From the NCBI GenBank assembly GCA_017446095.1, contig JAFSRN010000019.1:1-64000 (forward strand): DNA of 64,000 nucleotides. Reading direction: 5' to 3'. The translations under genes and the position numbers were made by a program. The notes under the pieces were generated by a model, which saw only the letters and a program-made list of their open reading frames with translations, ran no database searches and had not been told where the DNA came from. Source of the stretch: Eubacterium sp. (lineage in GTDB: Bacteria > Bacillota > Clostridia > Oscillospirales > Acutalibacteraceae). Position 1 is the stretch's first letter. Each line of letters opens with the position of its first letter. Shown here one piece after another: positions 14,264 through 22,283 of the stretch.

Positions 14264-16861
14264 CTACTGTAAAATCTGATATTCGCTGATAATGCTTTTG
14301 ATTTCCTCCTCCGCCTCGCGCACCTCGGCATAAAACGCCCTTGAGGAAACACGCAACGCGCCGTTGCCCAGAATGATTAACTGCTCAAGCGCGTCGGACG
14401 TTACAACGCGTACCTTGTGCCGCTTTTTTGCAAGCTTGTGGGAAACCTTTTCTATATACATATCCGCGGTTTCAGCCTCTTTGGTGTAGACTACGTTGAT
14501 GTTGTCAATCTTCTCCACCTCGCGGCGGTTGCCCTTGACCTTGTACGCGTCAAACACAACTATAACCTCGCACTTTTTGTAGCCCTGGTAGTTGCAAAGA
14601 ATATTGATAAGCGCGGTGCGTGCGCCGTCAATGCTGCTTTCAGCAAGGTCGCGCAGGTTATCCCAGGCGAAGATTACGTTGTAGCCGTCGACGAGCAGGT
14701 ATTCCTCGCCCTCGTACTTGGGTACGGATTTGTACTTTGGCGCGTCGGGCTTCTTATCGGTCTTAACCACCGTGGGCGCGTTGTCAAACGCGGTGCGCGA
14801 TTTAACGGGACCGTAGGTCTGCTCAAATATATGCATTAGCTCTTTGTCAAACGCAAAGATATCCTTTTGCGATTTGCAGTTGTTGAAGTACTGCCGCGGC
14901 TCTGCCGACACCGCAGGTCTGTTTTGCGATGCAAGCGCGCTTGGCAGGTGCATATGGCTTTTAACCTCGTCCCACTTGACGTTGTAGCCTGCGCCGTGGG
15001 AACAGAAAACGGAATCCGCTGTGTTCTGCGTGTCGCCGTCGCAATCGTAGCCGATATCGGCAATAACCTGCTCTGCATTGTGGCACGGCTCATAGCCCTT
15101 TAGGTTGCACGCAAGCTTGCCCTTGCCGTGCGTGTACTGCACAAGCTCTTTGTTGTAATCGCACATTTCGGACACAGGCGCGGTTCCTGAAATTACGGCG
15201 AACTCGCCTGCCGTTTCCGGCGGATTGAAGGTGCCGGACATACGCTGAATATCAGCCATCGCCCTGCCGACGTTTTCCGCAGGAACCTCAAGCGTAAAGT
15301 CATAAACAGGCTCAAGCAGAATGCTGTTTGCGCTGCGCAGCCCCTGCCGTACAGCGCGGTAGGTTGCCTGGCGGAAATCACCGCCCTCTGTATGCTTTGG
15401 GTGCGCCCTGCCGGAAGCGAGCACAATCTCCATATCCGTAATCGGTGAGCCCGTGAGCACGCCGAGGTGAGTTTTTTCGTATAGATGCGTAATAATCAAC
15501 CGCTGCCAGTTTTTATCGAGCAAATCCTCTTTGCACTGTGAAGTAAAAACAAGTCCGCTGTCGCGCTCTGCAGGCTTTAAAATAAGATGCACTTCGGCAT
15601 AGTGGCGCAGCGGCTCAAAGTGCCCCACGCCCTCCACCGTGTCAGCAATAGTTTCCTTATAAATAATATTGCCCCTGCCGAAATCGACTGCAAAGCCAAA
15701 GCGTTCAAGGATGACGGAACGCAGTATTTCAAGTTGGATTTCGCCCATAAGCTGCATCTGTATTTCGCCAAGGCGGTCGTTCCACACAACCTTAAGCTGC
15801 GGATCCTCGGCTTCGAGAATCCTCATTTTTTCAAGCGCGATGTGCGTGTCCGTGCCGTCTGGCAGGATAAGGCGATAAGTAAGAACAGGCTCAAGCACGG
15901 GCATTGAGGAGTCCTGCTCTGCGCCCAAACCGTCGCCGCAGGCGGTAAAGGTGATGCCCGTAACGGCGCAGACTGTGCCTGCCGCCGCTTCGTCCACCGC
16001 AGTGAATTTATCGCCCGAGTAGATGCGTATCTGATTGACCTTTTCGTTATCCGTATTCTTCGGGCTGTCAAGCATGTCCTTAACTTTGAGCTTGCCGCCC
16101 GTAATCTTCATAAAAGTGAGCCTGCGTTTTTGCTTGTCCTCTGCAATTTTGAACACCTTTGCGGCAAATTTTTCCGCGTATTCAGGCATAGCGGTGTAGG
16201 TGCAAAGGCACTTCAAAAACTCATCAACGCCACTGACTTTGAGAGCAGAACCGAACAGACACGGAAAGACCTTGCGCTTTGCAATCGCGCTGATAATATC
16301 GTGCTTATCAAGCGTTTCGGTTTCATAAAAACTGTCAAGCAACGCGTCGTCGCACAGGGCGACATTTTCATAAAAAGAGGGCGCGTTGTCCTGCGTAAAG
16401 TCCACGCAGTTTTCGCCAAGGCGCGATTTAAGGCGGTGCATAACCACATCCTTATCGGCGCCGTCAAGATCCATTTTATTGACGAAGATGAAGCAAGGCA
16501 CATTGTACTTTGCAAGCAGCTTCCACAGCGTTACGGTGTGGCTCTGCACCCCGTCCGTGCCGCTGATAACAAGGATTGCGTAGTCGAGCACCTGCAGCGT
16601 ACGTTCCGTTTCCGCGGAAAAATCGACGTGCCCCGGTGTGTCAAGCAGCGTAATCTCCGTATCAAAGGCGCTGAACACCGCCTGCTTGGAAAAAATTGTG
16701 ATGCCGCGGTCGCGCTCAAGCGAATTTGTGTCGAGGAATGAATCACCGTGGTCAACTCTGCCGAGTTTGCTGATGGCGCCTGCGCGGTAAAGCATCGCTT
16801 CGGACAGCGTAGTTTTGCCCGAATCGACGTGCGCCAGTATACCGATAGCAAGTTTTTTCAT
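14264..16861 (-). CDS. Tet(M)-like ribosomal-protection GTPase fused to a Rae1/YacP-type NYN endoribonuclease
   Basis: An 865-residue two-part protein. Residues 1 to about 665 form an EF-G-like translational GTPase of the Tet(M)/ribosomal-protection branch: G1 A-H-V-D-S-G-K-T-T (10-18), R-G-I-T-I (52-56), D-T-P-G-H (74-78) and N-K-M-D (128-131), then domains II-V. A linker of about 55 residues leads to residues 721-865, which match Rae1 (YacP): V-D-G-Y-N (724-728), V-F-D-A (769-772), T-K-E-A-E-T-A-D (793-800) and T-S-D-A-L-E-Q (821-827), with the acidic residues of the NYN/PIN site (D725, D771, D800, D823) present. Bacillus Rae1 cuts mRNA in the ribosomal A site, where such GTPases also bind. 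No stop or frameshift separates the parts. Whether it gives tetracycline protection is not known. Confidence 0.9.
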   Translation of the reverse strand: MKKLAIGILAHVDSGKTTLSEAMLYRAGAISKLGRVDHGDSFLDTNSLERDRGITIFSKQAVFSAFDTEITLLDTPGHVDFSAETERTLQVLDYAILVISGTDGVQSHTVTLWKLLAKYNVPCFIFVNKMDLDGADKDVVMHRLKSRLGENCVDFTQDNAPSFYENVALCDDALLDSFYETETLDKHDIISAIAKRKVFPCLFGSALKVSGVDEFLKCLCTYTAMPEYAEKFAAKVFKIAEDKQKRRLTFMKITGGKLKVKDMLDSPKNTDNEKVNQIRIYSGDKFTAVDEAAAGTVCAVTGITFTACGDGLGAEQDSSMPVLEPVLTYRLILPDGTDTHIALEKMRILEAEDPQLKVVWNDRLGEIQMQLMGEIQLEILRSVILERFGFAVDFGRGNIIYKETIADTVEGVGHFEPLRHYAEVHLILKPAERDSGLVFTSQCKEDLLDKNWQRLIITHLYEKTHLGVLTGSPITDMEIVLASGRAHPKHTEGGDFRQATYRAVRQGLRSANSILLEPVYDFTLEVPAENVGRAMADIQRMSGTFNPPETAGEFAVISGTAPVSEMCDYNKELVQYTHGKGKLACNLKGYEPCHNAEQVIADIGYDCDGDTQNTADSVFCSHGAGYNVKWDEVKSHMHLPSALASQNRPAVSAEPRQYFNNCKSQKDIFAFDKELMHIFEQTYGPVKSRTAFDNAPTVVKTDKKPDAPKYKSVPKYEGEEYLLVDGYNVIFAWDNLRDLAESSIDGARTALINILCNYQGYKKCEVIVVFDAYKVKGNRREVEKIDNINVVYTKEAETADMYIEKVSHKLAKKRHKVRVVTSDALEQLIILGNGALRVSSRAFYAEVREAEEEIKSIISEYQILQ

Positions 16862-16879
16862 CCTCTCACCACACTTTAG

Positions 16880-18721
16880 TTATTTTTCTAATAGGAACGC
16901 GCGTCCCCTGAAGTCGCCGTCAAGCGTTGAGCCGAAGGTCTTAACAACCTCATAGCCATCTGACAGGTCGTCAACAGGCGGATTTGCGCCGTCCTTAAAG
17001 GTATGCACAATCAGCAGCGCCTGTGTGTTATATTCGCGCAAAACTGCCTGATAGCCGCAGGGCGCGGAATAATCCTCGGCATCAGTGCGAATTTGCGTTG
17101 TAACGCCGTTTTTGATAATATGCTTAATTTCGCCGTAGAACTCAATGCCGTCAAGCGCCGCCTGCCATTGTTCATCAGTCAAATCAAATATCTCGCCTGA
17201 CAGGCAGAGCCTGCCGAGGAATGACGCAGTGAGCAGGAAGTTTATGCGGTGCAGGTCTGCCCCTGCGCGAAGCACCGCCCAGATCTGGCTTTGCTCGGGG
17301 CGGATAAGCCTGTGCATATTTGCCGCAATCAGCGGAATTGAATTGCACTCGTGCGCGTCGGAAAAGCTTGCCTGCGACACAAGTTCCATAAGCGACGGCT
17401 CAAGACGGTGGCCGCCGCTCGAGCAGTTTTCTATAACAAGGTCGGGTATTTCCTCGGTAATATGCTTAAAGTAATCGCGCGAAGCCGCAACGCACTGACG
17501 AAGCCCCTCGCCAAGGCTTTCCGCGCCGTCAACGCCTGCGCCGATAGTTTCGTTATAATCAACCTTAAGGTAGCCGAAGCCTGCGCTTTTAAGCAGACCG
17601 ATAACGCGCTCATCAAGGAAATTCTGCACCCATTTATCGCGCATATCCCAGAAGCGCCTGCCGCCAACCGTAACGGGAACACCGTCGCGCGTTGCAAGAT
17701 GCTGCGCCATATTATAGCCCTCGGCAGCGCCGCCAAGGCACTCGTACTCATACCATATGCCGGGGATAAGCCCGTATGACTTAATGGTGTCCGCAGCCTC
17801 CTTGATACCGTTTGGAAACAGCTCTGTGCTCGGAATCCAGTCCCCTGTTTTGCTGAACCAGTCGCCCTCATCTGCGTTTTTGTACCAGCCGCTGTCAATA
17901 ACAAGGTAGCGCACGCCCGAGCCCTCAAGGCGCTCGGCGGTACGGCGCAGGTTGTCAAGCGTAGGGTTACCCCAGGTGGTGCAGTATTCGTTGAACACAA
18001 CGGGCATATCGCGGTCAACCTCCGCAATGCGCGGCAGCTGCGCTTTAACAAGCTTGTTGCAGACGTCAAGCAGCGTATTGCCCTGCGCCACAACAGCAAC
18101 AGGTGTTTCAAAACTCTCGCCGGGCGCAACGTTCTTTGTCCACTGACCGAAGTCGCGGTCGGCAAGTCCGCCCTGAATATAAACGTCGTCGTTTTTGCGC
18201 AGTATCTCTATCTGCCAGCTTGACGCGCAGTAGAGCTGCACGCCGAGGAAGCAGCCGTTTTCGCTGTCCTCAAGCACTAAAAACGGGAACCATTTGCGCA
18301 CGGGCATTGAGCCTACCTGACCGAATTTTTCAACCCTGATGCCGTGGTGCGCCCACGACGGTTCCATATTGAGGTCGGTAAGCTTTTGCGTAAGCAGCTT
18401 GCCCTCCGCACTCCAGAATGAAGTTGCGCGGTGGATAGTGTCCGCCGTAATTCCCTTAATTGCAAAGCTTGACAGCAGCTCGACGGTTGCGGTGCTGTCT
18501 GCCGTGTTTTCAATAACGGACTTGCAAACCGTAACATCGCCTATTTTAACGTGGCTGCACTTTACGGTGTAGCCCTGCTGCGTTTCAAAAACGGTGGTGC
18601 TGTCATCGGTGCAAATCATCTTCATACCGTTTACGGTGCTGCTGCCTGCAAGCGAAATACCGTTTGTAAAGCCGCCGCTGTAATCGTCGCCCTTAATGCG
18701 TAATTCAGTGTAAAATTCCAT
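16880..18721 (-). CDS. GH36-type alpha-galactosidase
   Basis: Probably hydrolyses terminal alpha-galactosides such as raffinose-type sugars or host glycans. It has 613 residues and no signal peptide, so it acts on imported oligosaccharides. An N-terminal beta-sandwich (about 1-230) precedes a TIM barrel. The nucleophile is D388 in Y-L-K-V-D-Y-N, the acid/base D455 in S-F-S-D-A-H-E, and C-S-S-G-G-H-R (433-439) is the conserved galactose-binding loop. ATG at 18721 has AAAGGGG upstream. It follows an alpha/beta hydrolase by only two bases and is likely in one operon with it. Confidence 0.88.
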   Translation of the reverse strand: MEFYTELRIKGDDYSGGFTNGISLAGSSTVNGMKMICTDDSTTVFETQQGYTVKCSHVKIGDVTVCKSVIENTADSTATVELLSSFAIKGITADTIHRATSFWSAEGKLLTQKLTDLNMEPSWAHHGIRVEKFGQVGSMPVRKWFPFLVLEDSENGCFLGVQLYCASSWQIEILRKNDDVYIQGGLADRDFGQWTKNVAPGESFETPVAVVAQGNTLLDVCNKLVKAQLPRIAEVDRDMPVVFNEYCTTWGNPTLDNLRRTAERLEGSGVRYLVIDSGWYKNADEGDWFSKTGDWIPSTELFPNGIKEAADTIKSYGLIPGIWYEYECLGGAAEGYNMAQHLATRDGVPVTVGGRRFWDMRDKWVQNFLDERVIGLLKSAGFGYLKVDYNETIGAGVDGAESLGEGLRQCVAASRDYFKHITEEIPDLVIENCSSGGHRLEPSLMELVSQASFSDAHECNSIPLIAANMHRLIRPEQSQIWAVLRAGADLHRINFLLTASFLGRLCLSGEIFDLTDEQWQAALDGIEFYGEIKHIIKNGVTTQIRTDAEDYSAPCGYQAVLREYNTQALLIVHTFKDGANPPVDDLSDGYEVVKTFGSTLDGDFRGRAFLLEK

Positions 18722-18723
18722 AT

Positions 18724-19389
18724 TTACCCCTTTAAAAATTCAAGCACAATTTCGTTAAACTTCGCAGGTCGCAGATACACAACTGCGTGGTTGCCGCTGA
18801 TAAAGCGCAGCTGCGAATTTGCTATGCTGCCTGCAATAAGCCGCGTGTGGCTTGCCTTAATTAAATCGCGCGTGCCTGCAATAACAAGCGTGGGCGCGGT
18901 GATTGTTGCAAGGTCGTCTGCGTTAACGTCAAGGTCACAAAGCATAAGGTCAAGCATTTCCACCTTCGCTTTACTGCCCTTTTTTGCCGCTGCACTTCGC
19001 CGCATTTTGCACGGGATAAGGAAGTAATCCTTGAGTCCGCTTACTGCAAAATTGCCGCTGTTGAGAATCAGTTTATCCACCTTTTGGGGATACTTTACGG
19101 CGAACACCATTGCGACGTTTGCGCCGTCGGAAAAGCCAAGTATATGCGCTTTTTCGATATTTAAATCGTCCATAAAATCCGCAAGGTCGTCTGCAAACTG
19201 CGTGATTGTAAACGGCTTGCTGCCGCGCGGCGAAGCGCCGTGACCGCGTGTGTCAACAGCATAAACGTGATAATCCTTGGAAAACTCCGCTATCTGTGCT
19301 TTAAAAATCTTGTGATCCTCGCCGTTGCCGTGGATAAGTATCAACGGCTCGCCGCTGCCTTTTTCTATATAAGAAAGTTTAATATCCAT
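18724..19389 (-). CDS. Alpha/beta hydrolase
   Basis: A cytoplasmic hydrolase of 221 residues. The oxyanion strand H-G-N-G-E-D (residues 20-25) and nucleophile elbow G-F-S-D-G-A-N are typical; the acid is probably Asp in A-G-T-R-D and the base His in S-G-N-H-A-V-V. Substrate unknown; an acyl or carbohydrate esterase feeding the adjacent alpha-galactosidase is possible because the two genes are two bases apart, but that is inference. The distance to the upstream zinc-ribbon gene is also short (4 bases), so three genes may be read together from about 21.6 kb. Confidence 0.83.
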   Translation of the reverse strand: MDIKLSYIEKGSGEPLILIHGNGEDHKIFKAQIAEFSKDYHVYAVDTRGHGASPRGSKPFTITQFADDLADFMDDLNIEKAHILGFSDGANVAMVFAVKYPQKVDKLILNSGNFAVSGLKDYFLIPCKMRRSAAAKKGSKAKVEMLDLMLCDLDVNADDLATITAPTLVIAGTRDLIKASHTRLIAGSIANSQLRFISGNHAVVYLRPAKFNEIVLEFLKG

Positions 19390-19393
19390 ACTT

Positions 19394-21550
19394 TTATTCC
19401 ATCATAGTCTGTATAAACTTAACAGGCTGGTCGTACTCGTCCTGCGCTTCAAAATAGACATAATTATCAAGTTCAGGGTCGTCATACTCGCCGTCAAAAA
19501 CAGTGTTAAGTTTTACTGAGTTGTTAACTATATTAACCGTGTTTACCGTAACATGACCCTGCGCGCCTGTACGGATGCTGAGGTTGCCGTCGTCAAAAAG
19601 GTCAAGCTCCGAATGCCAGGCGGACTCGTCGCCAAGGTGGACAATACCGTCCTCGCCGTAGGTGTAAAAATGGTACTCATACTCCATTTCGTACGTGCCG
19701 GTCTGGTAAATCAGCTCGGGCATACCGTCCTTGTCTATATCGTGCAGCCAGTACATAATGTCATACGAGCCGTCGTAGTCTGACACAGTGGACTCGTTCA
19801 TATACGCGTCTTCCATCTTTTTATAATACCGGTCAAGCGCTTTTACGCGCGTAACGCGCTCGTCGTCATCGCTCATAAGGGTGAAAGCGTTATAAATCTC
19901 CCAGTCAAGCACCTGATCGAATATCCATTTGCCGTCCTGATAAAGCAGATTATATGTATTGTACTGCAAATCGGAAGAACAAAACCTTTCCCCTACAGAG
20001 TAAAACTCAAACTTGTACTGCGTGTCGCTGACCTTTGAGTAAACGCCGTAGGAGTTCAGCACATATGAGCCTGTGCCGCCTGCATTGAAGTAGAGATTGT
20101 TGTTCTTTTCAACATACTGCAAACCTGCATACGCTTCCTCAACCGCCTCCTTGGTGTAGAACTGGCAGTAGTAATCAATAAAATCGTTGAAGGTGTGCAC
20201 GCCGTCAAGCGTTACGCGGTAATACTGCATATTGTCTTGCTTGACATAGTCGTCGTGGTCAATATAACTCTCCATCACAAAGTCCGAAGACGCTTTTGCC
20301 GCCTGTTTAACAACAGCGTTAAAGTCGGGCGTGTCGGGGCTGTCGTCATCCGTCTTTTTTGTTGTGCTCTCGCTCGGCTCGTCTGCCGTGTCTGCTTTAT
20401 CAAGCAGCGAATCCGTGTCCGTATAATCCACAAAATCTACGGAAATGCCGCCGTTTTCAGCGTTGCCGTTATATTTGTAGTGGAACAGGCTGATGCAGTC
20501 CTCGGGTGCGTCCATATTAACGGAACAATACGGGTCGGTGATAACAGGCTCGCCGCGCGTTACGCCGAAGCAGGTGTAAAACGAATCGAGTGCGGCTGTG
20601 GCGCTGTCGTACAAAGAGGTGTAGGTAAAGCCCTCGTCGCTGTCCGTGCCGTAGTACAAAAGCGAGCCGCCGTTATCAAGTCGCTCTTTAACCATCGGTT
20701 CCTTCTTTTCAAGCTCTTTTTCGTCAATATCGGAGTTGTCAACAGTCATGCCTTCGGGCAGCTTGCCGCTGGTTACGCAGTAGCCGCCGAGCGGATAGTT
20801 ATCCGAGTAGGAAAGGTTTGCCACCTCAACGAGTTTGCCGTCGGTGTACTCGTAAACATATAGTTCAAAGCCAAAGCCTTCGTATGCGCCGAGATGTTCC
20901 TCGCAGATATACACTTTGCCGTCGTTTTCCACGGCGTACATACGGCTTTCGTGATAAGTTGCGTCCTTGTTACCGTCCAGCGTATAGTCGGGCTCGGAAT
21001 ACGAAGTAACTTCGTTAACAGGCTCAACGTCGCTTTTGGTGGCGTTTTTGCCTGTGTTGCTGATTTTGTAGCAGGCGACGTTGTAGTTAAGCTGCTTGTT
21101 GTTTTTCTTTTTGTAGGCGACAACGCACTCTTCCTTTTTATCGCCGTCGAGGTCGTGAATAAGCACGGAATACACGCCGTCACTCTTTTTATCAGCCTCG
21201 TTAGCGTTGTATCTGCCGACTTCGCTGACAACATTTTCGTTAACAAACATGGCGTAGGACGTGTGCACGGAATCGTCTTCCGGGTGAACAACAAACTTGA
21301 AAACCATAACTATAACAAGCACAATTATTGCGCAGATCATAGCCGCGGCTGCAATGCTCAAGCCGATAACCATAGCCTTGTTGCTTTTTTCCGCTGCAGC
21401 TGCAGGCTGCATCGGCATATCGGGGCGCGGCGGATACTGCCTTGGCGTACCCTGCTGATGCTGCTGATAGGGCATATTCCCGCACTTCGGGCACTGCCCC
21501 GTGGCAGGGTTTAGCATACTGCCGCAATTTTTGCAATACTGTTGGTTCAC
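19394..21550 (-). CDS. Zinc-ribbon, single-pass membrane protein with large extracellular region
   Basis: Not a recognised function. Residues 6-23 form a Cys4 zinc ribbon (C-x2-C-x10-C-x2-C) of the cytoplasmic kind common in Gram-positive envelope proteins. A Pro/Gln-rich stretch, one membrane helix (about 75-100) and roughly 600 extracellular residues follow. The outer part contains calcium-loop-like motifs, I-H-D-L-D-G-D-K-K-E-E and L-H-D-I-D-K-D-G-M-P-E-L, typical of VCBS/FG-GAP-like domains, and an acidic Ser/Thr/Asp linker near residue 400. GTG at 21550 is used because GGGGTG precedes it at good spacing and the zinc ribbon starts directly after. Confidence 0.7.
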   Translation of the reverse strand: MNQQYCKNCGSMLNPATGQCPKCGNMPYQQHQQGTPRQYPPRPDMPMQPAAAAEKSNKAMVIGLSIAAAAMICAIIVLVIVMVFKFVVHPEDDSVHTSYAMFVNENVVSEVGRYNANEADKKSDGVYSVLIHDLDGDKKEECVVAYKKKNNKQLNYNVACYKISNTGKNATKSDVEPVNEVTSYSEPDYTLDGNKDATYHESRMYAVENDGKVYICEEHLGAYEGFGFELYVYEYTDGKLVEVANLSYSDNYPLGGYCVTSGKLPEGMTVDNSDIDEKELEKKEPMVKERLDNGGSLLYYGTDSDEGFTYTSLYDSATAALDSFYTCFGVTRGEPVITDPYCSVNMDAPEDCISLFHYKYNGNAENGGISVDFVDYTDTDSLLDKADTADEPSESTTKKTDDDSPDTPDFNAVVKQAAKASSDFVMESYIDHDDYVKQDNMQYYRVTLDGVHTFNDFIDYYCQFYTKEAVEEAYAGLQYVEKNNNLYFNAGGTGSYVLNSYGVYSKVSDTQYKFEFYSVGERFCSSDLQYNTYNLLYQDGKWIFDQVLDWEIYNAFTLMSDDDERVTRVKALDRYYKKMEDAYMNESTVSDYDGSYDIMYWLHDIDKDGMPELIYQTGTYEMEYEYHFYTYGEDGIVHLGDESAWHSELDLFDDGNLSIRTGAQGHVTVNTVNIVNNSVKLNTVFDGEYDDPELDNYVYFEAQDEYDQPVKFIQTMME

Positions 21551-21713
21551 GTTAACACCCCATTTGGATAGAATTAGATATAGTAATAATATCATATATA
21601 AATATCTAAAACAATATTATAGTTAAACTGATAAACATTTGTAATTTTTGCAAAAAGGATACTTCTGTCTTTACACAATGATTGCCCCGTTCAAGTACGT
21701 TATATAAATAATT

Positions 21714-21737
21714 AACCCACACCAAAAGGCATGGGTT
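21714..21737 (-). terminator. Hairpin after the tRNA operon
   Basis: A 10-bp stem with two G-U pairs in RNA (21714-21723 with 21728-21737) and a 4-base loop lies 5 bases after the tRNA-Ala CCA end. The downstream bases are AT-rich, not a pure T run. Confidence 0.65.
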
Positions 21738-21742
21738 AGTAT

Positions 21743-21818
21743 TGGTGGACCTGAAGGGAGTCGAACCCTCGACCTCTGCAATGCGAATGCAACGCTCTCC
21801 CAACTGAGCTACAGGCCC
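21743..21818 (-). tRNA. tRNA-Ala (anticodon CGC)
   Basis: 76 bases including an encoded CCA. The acceptor stem is GGGCCTG/CAGGTCC, and its third pair is the G3-U70 identity element of alanine tRNA. The anticodon loop TTCGCAT gives CGC. D and T arms fold normally. Confidence 0.95.
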
Positions 21819-21824
21819 AAATAT

Positions 21825-21842
21825 GCTCCGCAAAAGCGGAGC
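21825..21842. other. Hairpin between the two tRNA genes
   Basis: A perfect 7-bp stem GCTCCGC/GCGGAGC with an AAAA loop fills the 26-base spacer between tRNA-Leu and tRNA-Ala. It is a likely processing or pause structure. Confidence 0.6.
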
Positions 21843-21844
21843 GT

Positions 21845-21927
21845 TGGTGCACCTGACAGGACTTGAACCTGCACCCTCTCGGACTAGATCCTAAATCTAG
21901 CGTGTCTGCCAATTCCACCACAGGTGC
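21845..21927 (-). tRNA. tRNA-Leu (anticodon TAG)
   Basis: Acceptor stem GCACCTG/CAGGTGC with encoded CCA. The anticodon stem CTAGA/TCTAG encloses TTTAGGA, giving TAG, which reads CUA. A variable arm is present as expected for leucine. Upstream on the minus strand a TTGCAA and TATGTT pair 18 bases apart may be its promoter. It is the first gene of a two-tRNA operon. Confidence 0.95.
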
Positions 21928-21965
21928 TCGTCTAAACATATTCAGTGATCGAAACATTTTGCAAG

Positions 21966-22194
21966 CAAAATGTTAGTAATCACTACATATGATTCTCCTC
22001 TCAAATCAAAATTTCGCATTCGCTGCTTTTTGATTTGTATTTAATTTGATTACGCGGTACTCTTGCGGTAACTATAATATGTACGGTGGGCGGTGCCCTG
22101 AATTTTCCACGCCTTGGGGCGGCGGCAAAATTCAGACCGCTACACAGTTCTTTTTTCTCCCTTCATCTGCCGCAGGCAGCGGTCGAAAACGAAC
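21966..22194. other. Non-coding stretch between the tRNA-Leu gene and its 5' duplicate
   Basis: No gene is seen. It holds a CAAATCAAAA/TTTTGATTTG inverted repeat near 22000-22040 and a long imperfect hairpin at 22090-22140 (GCGGT and CTGAATTTT paired with AAAATTCAG and ACCGC). A 9-bp palindrome (21954-21973) sits across its left border. The whole gene-free region is 21928-22283. Confidence 0.6.
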
Positions 22195-22254
22195 CTGCCA
22201 ATTCCACCACAGGTGCTCGTCTAAACATATTCCGTGATCGAAACATATTGCGAG
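22195..22254 (-). pseudogene. Broken tRNA-Leu: first 22 bases plus upstream region duplicated
   Basis: 60 bases match 21906-21965 with three mismatches in the same orientation. The copy contains the first 22 bases of tRNA-Leu and 38 bases of its leader, then diverges, so it cannot make a tRNA. It is either the remnant of a second tRNA-Leu gene or a target duplication. Copies start 289 bp apart. Confidence 0.85.
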
Positions 22255-22283
22255 ATTTATAATAACATAAAGTTTAAATTATT

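Noticed and set aside
14264..16861. Calling the gene an acquired tetracycline-resistance determinant (tetM/tetW)
   Set aside because: No mobile-element genes or compositional change surround it, it has a C-terminal nuclease, and related translation-factor GTPases in Clostridia are not shown to give resistance.
19394..21550. Calling the zinc-ribbon protein an EF-hand calcium sensor
   Set aside because: Only two D-x-D-x-D/K-like loops are visible and they fit VCBS-type structural calcium sites better; no paired EF-hands are seen.
21743..22254. Integrated phage or ICE at the tRNA genes
   Set aside because: The duplicated segment is the tRNA 5' end, the enclosed stretch is only about 230 bases and no integrase is present.
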